A stretch of 64,000 nucleotides of DNA from Calditrichota bacterium (GCA_013150955.1 JAADJD010000020.1:62001-126000), one strand, 5' to 3'. Shown: positions 36,280-45,651, numbered from the stretch's first letter. Numbers and translations: made by a program. The notes: generated from the letters alone by a model not told the origin.

Positions 36280-37575
36280 ATGGACAATTTTTTAAGTTTG
36301 AACAATCTGGAGCAGTTTTGCTCACAGCATCCCGATTCGGTAGCTTTTGCGTTTCTGGCTACCCGATATCTGGAACAGGGGAATATTGATCGGGCGATTG
36401 AAATTTGCAAGGAAGGCATTGCCCGGTTCCCCAAATACGGCTTCGGGCATTTTGTGCTGGGATTGTGCTACTATTATCTGAAAGATTATCCGGCTGCCAA
36501 AAGCCATCTGGAACTGGTCACCGCTTATGACCCGAATAATCCCCGTGCCTGGAAACTTCTGGGGGAAATTAACGAGCAACTGGATCTGCCCATTCTGGCG
36601 AAGTCCTGCTTTCAGAAATACTATCTGCTGGATCCGCTGAACGAGGAAGCCATTCAGAAAGTGAGGGAACAGGAGGAGGTCACTCTGGACGTGTTCGAGG
36701 AAGAGGTTCCGGAATTCCTGGAGGAAACGCCTGAATCGGCGCCGGCGGAAGAGGCGACTCAGGAGGCCGATTCGGATGTGGATCTGGAGGATTTCTTCAA
36801 AGATTTTGAACCGGAGGAAAAGGCGGAAGAGAAAGAACGGGTAGAAGAAGTGTTCAAGGAGGCGGTGGGCGATATTGTTTCGGAAACCGAGAACGCGCCC
36901 GAAGAAACAGCGGAGCAGCCGGAGGACACAATTGAAATTGAGGAAAAAGACGATTTCTCTGCCGATCAACCCGTTCCGGAAAATGAATTCACCTCGGCAA
37001 TGGACAATTTCTTCTCGGAACTGGAGAAAACCGAGGAGGAGTTGAGTGCCGCGCCAGCGGAGGGCGAAAAGCCGGCCGTGGAGCCAGAGGCCGATCGTGA
37101 AGCCGCCGCAGGGGAATCCGAGGCGGTCAGTGGGGAAGAATTGCTGAATTTTTCTCAGGTGGTGGAAGATATCATCTCCGAACGGAAAGAAGAGATCAGC
37201 CGCGAACAGGAAGTTGCCGGGGAAGAAGAGAGTTTTCTGGAAACCGAGCCGAAACTTCAGGAGACACCGGAACAGATCACCGAACCGGAGACACCGGAAC
37301 AGATCACCGAACCGGAGACACCTCCCGCTGAAAAACAAGTGACGGAGGAATCCGCAGAGCAACCGGAAGAAGGAAAGTTTAGCAAGCCCCCCATCATTAC
37401 ACCAACACTGGGGGAAATTTACATTTCGCAGGGACGGTTCGAGGAAGCCATTGAGGTATTTCAGAAGTTACTGGAAAAAGATCCCGATAATCCGCGGTTT
37501 CAACGGAAGATTCGCGAGATCCGGGCGTTGATTGAAAAGGAAAAAAACGCCGGCACCGGGGATTCGGAAACCTGA
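36280..37575 (+). CDS. TPR-repeat protein with long acidic low-complexity linker
   Basis: A 431-residue protein. TPR-like helical repeats fill residues ~15-125 ('AFLATRYLEQGNIDRAIEIC', 'HFVLGLCYYYLKDYPAAKSH', 'AWKLLGEINEQLDLPILAKS'). A Glu-rich, probably disordered stretch of ~240 residues follows. One more TPR lies at the C-terminus ('GEIYISQGRFEEAIEVFQKL'). There is no signal peptide. The linker carries an exact 27-bp tandem duplication at the DNA level. ATG 36,280 is taken rather than GTG 36,274. Function unknown; it may scaffold a complex with its operon neighbours. Confidence 0.8.
   Translation: MDNFLSLNNLEQFCSQHPDSVAFAFLATRYLEQGNIDRAIEICKEGIARFPKYGFGHFVLGLCYYYLKDYPAAKSHLELVTAYDPNNPRAWKLLGEINEQLDLPILAKSCFQKYYLLDPLNEEAIQKVREQEEVTLDVFEEEVPEFLEETPESAPAEEATQEADSDVDLEDFFKDFEPEEKAEEKERVEEVFKEAVGDIVSETENAPEETAEQPEDTIEIEEKDDFSADQPVPENEFTSAMDNFFSELEKTEEELSAAPAEGEKPAVEPEADREAAAGESEAVSGEELLNFSQVVEDIISERKEEISREQEVAGEEESFLETEPKLQETPEQITEPETPEQITEPETPPAEKQVTEESAEQPEEGKFSKPPIITPTLGEIYISQGRFEEAIEVFQKLLEKDPDNPRFQRKIREIRALIEKEKNAGTGDSET
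37261..37322 (+). repeat. 27-bp exact tandem duplication within the TPR gene
   Basis: Two identical 27-bp units (37,261-37,287 and 37,288-37,314), each encoding ETPEQITEP, followed by an 8-bp third start. The in-frame unit length means copy number could change without breaking the gene. Confidence 0.95.
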
Positions 37576-37646
37576 CAGGCGAGCGGGCGCAAAAGCGTTG
37601 AAATACCCGGCCCTTGAAAAGGATCACCGCACACACCGATAGATGA

Positions 37647-40600
37647 ATGAAAAAATCCTGGTTTCAAATCATTCTTGCGGCCTGCCTGATGTTTGCAGGG
37701 CAGGGCTGGACTGCCGATCGGCCCCCCAATGCGGAAATCATCGTTAAATTTCGATCGGTATCGGCGTTGCCCACCACGGCCACAGCCACTGGACGGCTGG
37801 TGCAACTGGACGCCATTCAACAGCTGGAGCGGGAATTTTCCCCCCTTCAACGAATGCAGCGCTTTCGGCAGTGGCCACAGATAAAGTCGCTAAATAATAA
37901 TGTGTGGGAATCCGTGGAGCTGTGGCGACTTGCGGACTCCGTTCAGGTGCGAAACATTTTGGAGAAACTGCGGGCATTGCCTGAGGTGGAATATGCGGAG
38001 GTGAATCACGTCTTTAAAATTCGCCAGCATCCGGTCAATGATCCCGATCTGGATCGGCAGTGGTATTTAAACCGTATTGGAGCGTTACTGGCCTGGGAGC
38101 TTCCTGGGGCCACCGAAGAGGTCATTGTGGGAGTGATTGATACCGGAGTGGATTATTTGCATGAAGACCTCCGGGAGCACATCTGGGTGAATGTGGCCGA
38201 GGATTTGAACCGGAATGGCCGGCTGGATTCACTGGATTTAAACGGGGTGGATGATGATGGCAATGGCTACGTGGACGATGTGATTGGCTGGGACTTTACC
38301 CATGCCCCTTTGTTTGCCGATTACGGCGATTATCTGGATCCGGACAATGATCCCATGGACGAATTTTACAGCGGGCATGGCACCTCCGTGGCCAGCCTGA
38401 TTGCCGCCGTGCCTGACAATGGTGTGGGCATTGCAGGAGTCGCCCCGGTTGCACGAATTATGATCCTGCGCGCGGGAACCGCTTCCGGGTATTTACAGGA
38501 GGACGATGTGGCCGAGGCCATTCTGTATGCCATTGACAACGGATGCCGGATCGTCAATCTGAGTTTTGGGGATGTGGCCTACTCCTATTTGTTGCGGGAT
38601 GTCATTCGTTACGGTTCGCGCAGGGGCGTGCTGTTTGTTGCTGCTGCCGGCAATAGCGGAAATGCCGTGCCTCAGTTTCCCGCTGCGTTCGATGAGACCA
38701 TTTCGGTGGGGGCCACCGATGTGGACAATGCGCGGGCCAGTTTTTCGTCCTATGGCACCAAACTGGATCTGGTTGCGCCGGGTCAGGGGCTATGGGCCTG
38801 CCAGATCGGGAATCGCTACGGTTCGGTCAGCGGAACCTCTTTTGCTGCACCGCTGGTAAGCGGAGCACTGGCGTTGCTCTGGTCCCATTTTCCGGACGCT
38901 TCGGCTGAAGATTTGAAGAATATGCTATTTGCTGGTTGCCGGGATCTGGAAGTTGCTGGATGGGATCGACACACCGGTCATGGATTATTGAACATTTACC
39001 ATTCCCTGCAGATGGGTGCCGGCGGATGGGCCGAAATTCGTTACCCAGGCAGTTACGATGGGGTGTTCCAGGATACGGTGGCCATTGTGGGAACGGCAGC
39101 CGGTCCGGAATTCCTGGGGTACCGGGTGGCGTTTGGCGTGGGCACCGATCCCGATCAATGGTATTCGCTTCGAGAAGTTGAAGGCGAGCAGATCGTTAAC
39201 GACACGCTGGCCATGTGGGGAACCACGGGCCTGGCCGATTCGGTTTACACGCTGGAGCTTCGGGTTCAGCAGTACGGGCTGCCGGATCGGGTTTTTCGCA
39301 CGCAGGTTTATCTGGATCGGTCACCCCCGCGCATTTTGCAGGTGAATGTTTTACCCATGTTGATCAAAACCGGGGGAGGCTATCTGGTGGAACTGACCAC
39401 CGATGATCCCACCACCGCGGTGTTGCACCTGCAAAGCGATCCATTGTCGGAGCCGTTTCCCATTAAAAGTCCCTACCGGCAGACCCGTCATTATTTTCTG
39501 CTGGAAAGTCACCATTTAACCGATGGGTCCCGCTTCTGGCTGGAGGTCGTGAATCCGGCGGGACTGGTTACCCGATCGCTGTCCGATCAGGACGCGTATC
39601 CCGTACCGCGATTGGAAATGCCACCGATGCAGAATCGTTTTCAACTGGAAGCCCAGTACCCGGTTGAAGGCTATCTGATGCCGTTCTGGGTGGATTTTGA
39701 TCGCGATGGACAGAAAGAGGTGGTAATCAGTCGCCTGGACGAGCAGCGCAATTTTGGTCCACTGGAGATCTTCGAATTTGACCGGCAGAATTTGCTACCG
39801 GTGGAGGCAATCGACTTTCCGGCCATTCCACGAGATGCGGGCAATGTGGGTGCCGATAGTCTTCTGGAATTAATTGCCGGGTATGGTAAAATCTCCTTTG
39901 CCTTTCAGGGAACGGCAGATCAGGCCTTTCCCAATCACCTGGTCTGGGTGGATACGGCCAATTTTTGGGCCAGCCGCCTGGCCGATCTTGATGGCGATGC
40001 ACAACCGGAGCTGCTGGCCATTCAAAAAGGACAGTGGGGAGTGTACCGGTTTCAGGATGCCGGTTTTGAGCCGATCTGGCAGCAATGGCTGGAGAATCCC
40101 AGCAGCGGTGATAATCAGTATGGCATTCCCTGGATCCTGCCCATTGATCTGGATGCCGACAGCCTTCCAGAACTTGTTTTTGGCGACTACGACGGCGATG
40201 TGGTCATTCAAAAGCGGGCGGCTGATGGGGACTTTCATCCCTGGAAATGGACGCGCCTCACCGGTGCGGATGCCACTTATCTCCTGCAGGATGGCGATGT
40301 GAATGGGGATGGCGTTCCGGAGCTGGTGGTCATCACCAGTGTGCAGCCGGGTCAACTCACCGAATCCAACCGGGTGGCGACCTACTGGGTGGTGCATTTA
40401 CTGACAGTACCTGTCCAGGGGGAAGTGGAAATCAGCTATTCGCTGGCCATTCATGGGGTGCAAAAATCACGCGGGCAGTTTCAGGGTCTGGCGGTGGCCG
40501 ATGTGGATGGGGACGATCAGGAAGAAATATTATTTGCTGCCTTTCCTCGATTGTTTGTGCTGGGCTGGCAGGATTCCGGCCTGGTGCTGGAATGGTATCG

Positions 40601-41864
40601 GGAACGGATCAATACCAATGCCATCCTGGTTGCTGACGTGGATGGGGATAGCAAGACGGAAATGTTGTTGAACGCGGATGGCGGCCTGAACCTTTTTGAA
40701 TATCAGAGCGGCATGGTGCGGCCTCTGCCTCCGGGAGGGGTTCAGGCCACCCCTCTGGATACCCGGCATGTTCTGGTGCAATGGCGAGCCGTCCCCGAAG
40801 CCCGATTTTACCTGTTATATCGTTCAATGCAACCGGATTCGCTGATCTTGCTGGACACCGTCCGGGCAACGGTTTATCTGGACAGCACGGTTCAATCCGG
40901 GCATACTTATTATTACCGAATTTCTGCGGTTAATCCCGCCTATCCGATTCCGGAAAGCGCACCCAGCCCGATTGTTTCGGCAACTCCCAATCCGCCCCCA
41001 CGCGTGGTTGATGTGCGGGTGCTGTCCGCTCGCCAGCTGGAATTAACCTTCAGTGAACCCATGTCCGAGAACGCTTTCCAGGTACAGCCCTACCGGGAAT
41101 GGCCACAGGGATTGCAGCCCATCAGCGTGGTGCGGGGAAAGCAGGGAACGGTTGGCATCCTGAGTTTTGAGGATCCCCTGATGGCCGGTGAACACCGACT
41201 GGCCCTGGTCAATTTACAGGATGCCAGTGGTACCCCACTTTCTCTGGATACCACCTGGGTTTCCTTCACCATCCCGGCAACCAGCGATCCATTTTATGTG
41301 CTGCGGGTTACCCTGCAGAACAAAACCCGTCTGGAGGTGGAATTCAACCATCCCGTGGAGCCGGTTAGCGCCACCGATGTGTCCAATTATCGGTTGGTGC
41401 CGGATGGGGTTATCGAGAAGGCTGTTGTGGATACCGCCAATCACCATCGGGTGTGGTTGTTGCTGGACAGGCAAAATCGCATGGGAGCGCTGGGGGTCAC
41501 CTATCACCTGAGCATCCAGGGAGTTCGGGATATTTATGGGAATGCCCTGGCTTCGGAAACACAGGAATTTCTGATTATACAATCCGTACAGGATCTGGAT
41601 GAAATTTTTGTGTATCCCAATCCCTACCGCATGTCTGCGGCAGAAAATGAATTAATGTTTGGAAAAGTCCCCCGGGGCTGCGAAATTTTTATTTACAGTG
41701 CCACGGGAGATTTTGTGAATCGCCTGGTGGAAACAGACGGGGATGGTGGAGTGGCCTGGAATCTGCGAAATGCGAATGGGGAATTGGTTGGCAGCGGCGT
41801 CTATTTGTTCATTGCAAAGTATAAAAAGCAGGTACGATCTGGTAAGTTTTTATTGATAAGGTAG
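37647..41864 (+). CDS. Secreted subtilisin-like (S8) protease with FG-GAP-like repeats and type IX-like sorting domain
   Basis: A 1,405-residue exported protein. A signal peptide (~1-22) and a propeptide-like region (~25-130) precede the S8 catalytic domain with Asp165 (VIDTGVDYLHEDL), His244 (GHGTSVASLI), Asn336 (AAAGNSGN) and Ser398 (GTSFAAPLVSG). Then come beta domains, and six DxDxDGxxE-type repeats (~680-1,015, e.g. DLDGDAQPELLAIQ, DVNGDGVPELVVI) that probably bind calcium in an FG-GAP/VCBS-like propeller. A fibronectin type III domain and two Ig-like domains follow. The last ~85 residues ('VYPNPYRMS' ... 'GELVGSGVYLFIAKYK') resemble FlgD-Ig/type IX sorting domains. It follows the TPR gene by 71 nt and precedes the CoaE-like gene by 10 nt. 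Confidence 0.9.
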   Translation: MKKSWFQIILAACLMFAGQGWTADRPPNAEIIVKFRSVSALPTTATATGRLVQLDAIQQLEREFSPLQRMQRFRQWPQIKSLNNNVWESVELWRLADSVQVRNILEKLRALPEVEYAEVNHVFKIRQHPVNDPDLDRQWYLNRIGALLAWELPGATEEVIVGVIDTGVDYLHEDLREHIWVNVAEDLNRNGRLDSLDLNGVDDDGNGYVDDVIGWDFTHAPLFADYGDYLDPDNDPMDEFYSGHGTSVASLIAAVPDNGVGIAGVAPVARIMILRAGTASGYLQEDDVAEAILYAIDNGCRIVNLSFGDVAYSYLLRDVIRYGSRRGVLFVAAAGNSGNAVPQFPAAFDETISVGATDVDNARASFSSYGTKLDLVAPGQGLWACQIGNRYGSVSGTSFAAPLVSGALALLWSHFPDASAEDLKNMLFAGCRDLEVAGWDRHTGHGLLNIYHSLQMGAGGWAEIRYPGSYDGVFQDTVAIVGTAAGPEFLGYRVAFGVGTDPDQWYSLREVEGEQIVNDTLAMWGTTGLADSVYTLELRVQQYGLPDRVFRTQVYLDRSPPRILQVNVLPMLIKTGGGYLVELTTDDPTTAVLHLQSDPLSEPFPIKSPYRQTRHYFLLESHHLTDGSRFWLEVVNPAGLVTRSLSDQDAYPVPRLEMPPMQNRFQLEAQYPVEGYLMPFWVDFDRDGQKEVVISRLDEQRNFGPLEIFEFDRQNLLPVEAIDFPAIPRDAGNVGADSLLELIAGYGKISFAFQGTADQAFPNHLVWVDTANFWASRLADLDGDAQPELLAIQKGQWGVYRFQDAGFEPIWQQWLENPSSGDNQYGIPWILPIDLDADSLPELVFGDYDGDVVIQKRAADGDFHPWKWTRLTGADATYLLQDGDVNGDGVPELVVITSVQPGQLTESNRVATYWVVHLLTVPVQGEVEISYSLAIHGVQKSRGQFQGLAVADVDGDDQEEILFAAFPRLFVLGWQDSGLVLEWYRERINTNAILVADVDGDSKTEMLLNADGGLNLFEYQSGMVRPLPPGGVQATPLDTRHVLVQWRAVPEARFYLLYRSMQPDSLILLDTVRATVYLDSTVQSGHTYYYRISAVNPAYPIPESAPSPIVSATPNPPPRVVDVRVLSARQLELTFSEPMSENAFQVQPYREWPQGLQPISVVRGKQGTVGILSFEDPLMAGEHRLALVNLQDASGTPLSLDTTWVSFTIPATSDPFYVLRVTLQNKTRLEVEFNHPVEPVSATDVSNYRLVPDGVIEKAVVDTANHHRVWLLLDRQNRMGALGVTYHLSIQGVRDIYGNALASETQEFLIIQSVQDLDEIFVYPNPYRMSAAENELMFGKVPRGCEIFIYSATGDFVNRLVETDGDGGVAWNLRNANGELVGSGVYLFIAKYKKQVRSGKFLLIR

Positions 41865-41874
41865 GGAGGCCCGT

Positions 41875-42531
41875 ATGAAATATTCGAGACCTTTGGTGGT
41901 AGGCCTGACGGGTGGAATGGGATGTGGACAAACCACAGTGGCCAAATTCTTTGAAAAATGGGGTGCCAAAGTCATCAATGCAGACCTGGTAGCCAAGCAG
42001 GTGGTGGATGAAGATGAAGAGGTGAAGCGGGAGCTGGAAAAGGCCTTCGGCAAGCGGATATTTTACCGAAATCGAAGGTTGAACCGAAAATTACTGGCGC
42101 GTATTGTTTTCGAAGATGAATCGAAAACGCGTCGGCTGAACCGAATCGTGCATCCGCGGATGGTCTCCCGCATTATCGAGAAGATTGAACAGGCCAGGGA
42201 GACCGGGCGATATCCCATCATCGCCATCGATGCCGCACTGCTGTATGAATTGAACCTGGAGCACATGTTCGACGCCATGATCGTGGTCTCTTCCAAAATG
42301 CAAAATCGCATCAAGCGCATTCAGGAACGGGACAAATTGTCCGAACGGGAGATCATTCATCGGATTCAACGTCAGCTTCCGATCGAAGACAAGATGAAAT
42401 GGGCGGATTTCGTGATAGAGAATAACGGCACTCTGCAGGATCTGGAGCGGCGTGCCCGTGCGGTTTACAACCGGCTGCTTCATTTGCAACGAAAGAAAGA
42501 ACGGGAAGCGCGAACGGCAGCGAATTACTGA
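41875..42531 (+). CDS. coaE: Dephospho-CoA kinase family protein with altered P-loop
   Basis: A 218-residue P-loop kinase. Overall pattern is CoaE: N-terminal 'VVGLTGGMGCGQTTVAKFF', 'VINADLVAKQVV', 'RRLNRIVHPRM', 'PIIAIDAALLYELNLEHMFD' and 'RIKRIQERDKLSEREIIHRI'. CoaE adds the last phosphate of coenzyme A. The P-loop reads GGMGCGQTT, so the usual lysine (GSGKS/T) is glutamine 19 (codon CAA). The first Asp of the usual 'DAD' motif is Asn35. The fold and length are intact, so it may still work with a displaced lysine, or it may be a divergent branch with another role. It lies 10 nt after the subtilase. Confidence 0.8.
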   Translation: MKYSRPLVVGLTGGMGCGQTTVAKFFEKWGAKVINADLVAKQVVDEDEEVKRELEKAFGKRIFYRNRRLNRKLLARIVFEDESKTRRLNRIVHPRMVSRIIEKIEQARETGRYPIIAIDAALLYELNLEHMFDAMIVVSSKMQNRIKRIQERDKLSEREIIHRIQRQLPIEDKMKWADFVIENNGTLQDLERRARAVYNRLLHLQRKKEREARTAANY

Positions 42532-42639
42532 GCGGCTGATTAAAAAATCATAAAAATTTTTCATATTATTTCAATCAAGCGATTTAATATTCAGAGATAA
42601 TGCATACTCTTTACGGATTCTGATATTTTTTTTAATTGC

Positions 42640-42668
42640 TTGACAAAATTGAACCCATAATATAAAAT
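42640..42668 (+). promoter_or_regulatory. Candidate sigma70-type promoter for gdhA
   Basis: TTGACA (42,640-42,645), then TAAAAT (42,663-42,668) with a 17-bp spacer, or TATAAA (42,661-42,666) with 15 bp. It is about 85 nt upstream of gdhA in an AT-rich region. Confidence 0.6.
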
Positions 42669-42752
42669 ATTTGTGAAAAAAGTTATTTGTAAAGGTGCGG
42701 CAGCGGTGTGCTGCGAGAGGCATTCATCATCAAAACGAAAAGGAGGTAAACT

Positions 42753-44006
42753 ATGGCCTCTAAAGAAGAACTGAATCCCTTTAAGATCGCCCAGAAACAA
42801 TTGGACAAAGCGGCCGAGATCATGAAGCTGGATCCCGGTATCCATGCCGTTTTGCGGGAGCCGATGCGCGAACTCCACGTGAGCATTCCGGTGAAAATGG
42901 ACGACGGCACCGTGAAGGTGTTTAAAGGATTCCGGGTCCAATATAACGATGCGCGTGGGCCGTGTAAGGGAGGGATTCGGTTCCATCCAGAAGAAACCAT
43001 CGATACGGTACGTGCTCTGGCCGCCTGGATGACCTGGAAAACCGCGGTGGTGAATATTCCGCTCGGTGGGGGGAAAGGCGGTGTGGTTTGTAATCCCAAG
43101 GAAATGAGCGCGGGCGAGCTGGAGCGCCTCAGCAGGGGATACATCGATCAAGTGGGCCGAATTCTGGGACCGGAAAAAGACATTCCCGCACCGGATGTGT
43201 ACACCAATCCCCAGATCATGGCCTGGATGGCCGATGAATTTGCCAAGTTGAAAGGCTATTACGTGCCCGGCGTTATTACCGGCAAACCGGTAGAAATCGG
43301 TGGCTCCGAAGGTCGCGGCGATGCTACGGCACGTGGTGCCTACTACACCATTCGGGAAGCGGCCAAGAAGTTGAATCTGGATCTGAAAAACGCCACCTTT
43401 GCAGTTCAGGGATTTGGTAATGCAGGACAATTCATCGCCAAGATTCTGGGTGAAGCGGGTGCAAAATTGATCGCGGTGTCCGATTCAAAAGGTGGGGTGA
43501 TCAATCGCGACGGGCTGGATCCCGAAAGGCTAATCGATTACAAATTGAAGAACGGCACGGTGGTGGATTTTCCGGGCACCAGCGCTATTACCAACAAGGA
43601 ACTGCTGGAACTGGATGTGGATATTCTCTGTCCCTCGGCTCTGGAAAATCAATTGACCAAGGAAAATGCGCCTCATGTGAAGGCAAAGATCATTGCGGAA
43701 CTGGCCAATGGTCCCACAACCCCGGAAGCCGATGAAATTTTCTTTGAGCGGGGCATTTTTGTGATTCCGGATTTTCTGTGCAATGCCGGCGGCGTGACGG
43801 TTTCCTACTTCGAAGTGGTTCAGAACATTTACAATTTCTACTGGGATCTCCCCACGGTTCACGAGATGCTGGATAAGAAGATGACCAAGGCATTCTGGGA
43901 TGTGGACAAGGCCGCTGAGGAGTACAAGGTGGATCCGCGAACGGCAGCCTATATTGTGGCAGTGAATCGGGTGGCGGAAGCCATTCGCTTGCGAGGCATT
44001 GCCTGA
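42753..44006 (+). CDS. gdhA: Glutamate dehydrogenase
   Basis: A 417-residue Glu/Leu/Phe/Val dehydrogenase that interconverts glutamate with 2-oxoglutarate and ammonia. The substrate domain has 'FRVQYNDARGPCKGGIRFHP' and 'MTWKTAVVNIPLGGGKGG' with the active-site lysine, and the Rossmann domain has 'FAVQGFGNAGQFIA'. Family members of ~415 residues are hexameric and often NAD-dependent, though dual specificity is possible. A very strong AAAAGGAGG lies before the ATG. A promoter lies upstream and a strong terminator at 44,195, so it is probably transcribed alone. Confidence 0.95.
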   Translation: MASKEELNPFKIAQKQLDKAAEIMKLDPGIHAVLREPMRELHVSIPVKMDDGTVKVFKGFRVQYNDARGPCKGGIRFHPEETIDTVRALAAWMTWKTAVVNIPLGGGKGGVVCNPKEMSAGELERLSRGYIDQVGRILGPEKDIPAPDVYTNPQIMAWMADEFAKLKGYYVPGVITGKPVEIGGSEGRGDATARGAYYTIREAAKKLNLDLKNATFAVQGFGNAGQFIAKILGEAGAKLIAVSDSKGGVINRDGLDPERLIDYKLKNGTVVDFPGTSAITNKELLELDVDILCPSALENQLTKENAPHVKAKIIAELANGPTTPEADEIFFERGIFVIPDFLCNAGGVTVSYFEVVQNIYNFYWDLPTVHEMLDKKMTKAFWDVDKAAEEYKVDPRTAAYIVAVNRVAEAIRLRGIA

Positions 44007-44016
44007 GATATCCACT

Positions 44017-44048
44017 GGCCGGGACGATCCCCGTGGATGGTCCCGGCC
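44017..44048 (+). other. GC-rich inverted repeat after gdhA
   Basis: GGCCGGGAC (44,017-44,025) pairs perfectly with GTCCCGGCC (44,040-44,048) across a 14-nt loop, 10 nt after the gdhA stop. There is no U-run, so it is not a classic terminator. It may stabilise the gdhA 3' end. Confidence 0.6.
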
Positions 44049-44194
44049 GGACTTCCGAAACCGGCGGTGAAAATAAATCGTAAAAAAATTGAAAATTAAA
44101 AGAAAATTCTCAAGTTGGTGGGTGAATAATCGATAATTAAGGATGTAGTAACGAGGAATTAAGCTTCCTCCCACATAGGCCTCCTCCAATGACC

Positions 44195-44237
44195 TGGCCT
44201 TTTGAGCGCGCGGTGGGCTCAAAAGGCCATTTTTTTT
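44195..44237 (+). terminator. Strong intrinsic terminator downstream of gdhA
   Basis: A perfect 13-bp stem pairs TGGCCTTTTGAGC (44,195-44,207) with GCTCAAAAGGCCA (44,217-44,229), closed by a 9-nt loop and followed by eight U residues. It lies ~190 nt after the gdhA stop; what the stretch between encodes is unclear. Confidence 0.93.
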
Positions 44238-44304
44238 GCCTGAATTACCATTTCCCATCTTTCCATAAGGTCGGATGGACGGTTATTATGGGCTGTTTAC
44301 TCTT

Positions 44305-44486
44305 TAACCCAGATTGGACATTAGAAACACGAATTACACGAATTCACACAAATAATAAAATCCATTGGATAATCTCTGGATGAAAATTTGTTTTAGAGTT
44401 TATTGGCGATTTTGGGGATATTTGATTTTGGAGATATTTTTGGTTTCATTCGTGTGATTCGCGGTTTATTGCATAATACGGGTTAA
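44305..44486 (+). repeat. Dispersed MITE-like repeat, full copy
   Basis: Runs from TTAACCCAGATTGGACATTA to TTGCATAATACGGGTTAAA, with inner arms ACACGAATTACACGAATTCA and TTCATTCGTGTGATTCGCGG, and the shared core (TCTGGATGAAAATTTG). A ~15-bp duplication (GGGGATATTTGATTTTGGAG) sits before the right arm. It lies between gdhA and gcvT. Confidence 0.82.
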
Positions 44487-44574
44487 AAGGTTCCATCCGG
44501 TGAAACGGTATTTCTAAATCTGTTTGAACCAATGATATCCAAAAGTTAAATTGCCTCCAAAAAAGGAGATGATC

Positions 44575-45651
44575 GTGGAACCGAAGAAGACGGCGCTTTA
44601 TGACGTGCACGTTCGTCTGGGTGCAAAAATGGTTGAGTTTGCCGGTTTCCTGATGCCAATCCAATACACCAGTATTCTGGAAGAACATAAACGGGTGCGA
44701 ACCACCGTCGGCGTGTTTGATGTTTCGCATATGGGTGAAATTGAGATCAAGGGACCTCGGGCCCTGGAATTTGTGAATTACTTAACCACCAACGATGTTA
44801 ATCGCCTGAGTCCCTTTCAGGCGCAATACACGGCCATGTGTTATGATCATGGCGGGATTGTAGATGATTTGATCTGCTATCGCTATCCGGATCGGTTCCT
44901 GCTGGTGGTGAATGCGGCCAATACGGAGAAGGATTACCGCTGGATTCTGGAGCACCGGATTGAGGGGGTCGAGATCGAGAATATCAGCGATCGAATCACC
45001 CAGCTGGCAGTGCAGGGAAAACAGGCAGAACCCACCCTGCAAAAATTAACCTCTCTGGATCTGTCCCAGATCAAGTTTTACTGGTTTGCCGAGGGAGAAT
45101 TGGCCGGCGTGCCGGTCATGATCTCCCGAACCGGTTATACCGGGGAACCCGGATTTGAACTATATTTCGATCGGGAATATTCCGAAAAGGTCTGGCAGGC
45201 CATTTTTGATGCCGGGGAAGAATTCGATATTGCCCCCATTGGTCTGGGTGCACGGGATTCTCTGCGACTGGAAAAAAAATATTGCCTGTACGGAAACGAC
45301 ATCGACGAGACCACCAATCCCTTTGAAGCGGGGCTGGGCTGGATTACCAAACTGGAAAAAGGAGATTTTATTGGCCGGGATGCACTGCTGCGCATCAAAG
45401 AGCAGGGCATTCAGCGAAAGTTAATGGGATTTGTGGTGGAGGGGCGGATGATTCCCCGCCACGGGTACCCCATTTTTGTGGGAGACCAGAAAGTGGGACA
45501 CGTGACCAGCGGGGCTTTTTCGCCTATCCTGGAGAAAAATATTGGACTGGGGTATATCCAGATTGACCATGCGCGTGTGGGAACGGCTATTGAAATTGAA
45601 TCCCGTGGTCGACGCTTCGCCGCCGAAATTGTAAAAACGCCGTTTGTTTAA
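44575..45651 (+). CDS. gcvT: Aminomethyltransferase (glycine cleavage T protein)
   Basis: A 358-residue tetrahydrofolate-dependent enzyme that takes the aminomethyl group from H protein in glycine cleavage. It has 'GVFDVSHMGEIEIKG', 'YTAMCYDHGGIVDDLICYRY', 'SRTGYTGEPGFELYFD' and 'LGARDSLRLEKKYCLYGND'. The start is GTG at 44,575, with AAAAAGGAG six bases upstream; an ATG at 44,569 is too close to that site. The other gcv genes are not next to it, and no glycine riboswitch is visible upstream. Confidence 0.95.
   Translation: MEPKKTALYDVHVRLGAKMVEFAGFLMPIQYTSILEEHKRVRTTVGVFDVSHMGEIEIKGPRALEFVNYLTTNDVNRLSPFQAQYTAMCYDHGGIVDDLICYRYPDRFLLVVNAANTEKDYRWILEHRIEGVEIENISDRITQLAVQGKQAEPTLQKLTSLDLSQIKFYWFAEGELAGVPVMISRTGYTGEPGFELYFDREYSEKVWQAIFDAGEEFDIAPIGLGARDSLRLEKKYCLYGNDIDETTNPFEAGLGWITKLEKGDFIGRDALLRIKEQGIQRKLMGFVVEGRMIPRHGYPIFVGDQKVGHVTSGAFSPILEKNIGLGYIQIDHARVGTAIEIESRGRRFAAEIVKTPFV

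Noticed and set aside
37261-37322. Tandem repeat as evidence of a mobile element
   Set aside because: It is an in-frame coding duplication without flanking signatures of insertion.
44487-44574. Glycine riboswitch before gcvT
   Set aside because: Only ~90 bp separate the repeat and the start, with no tandem aptamer-like helices.
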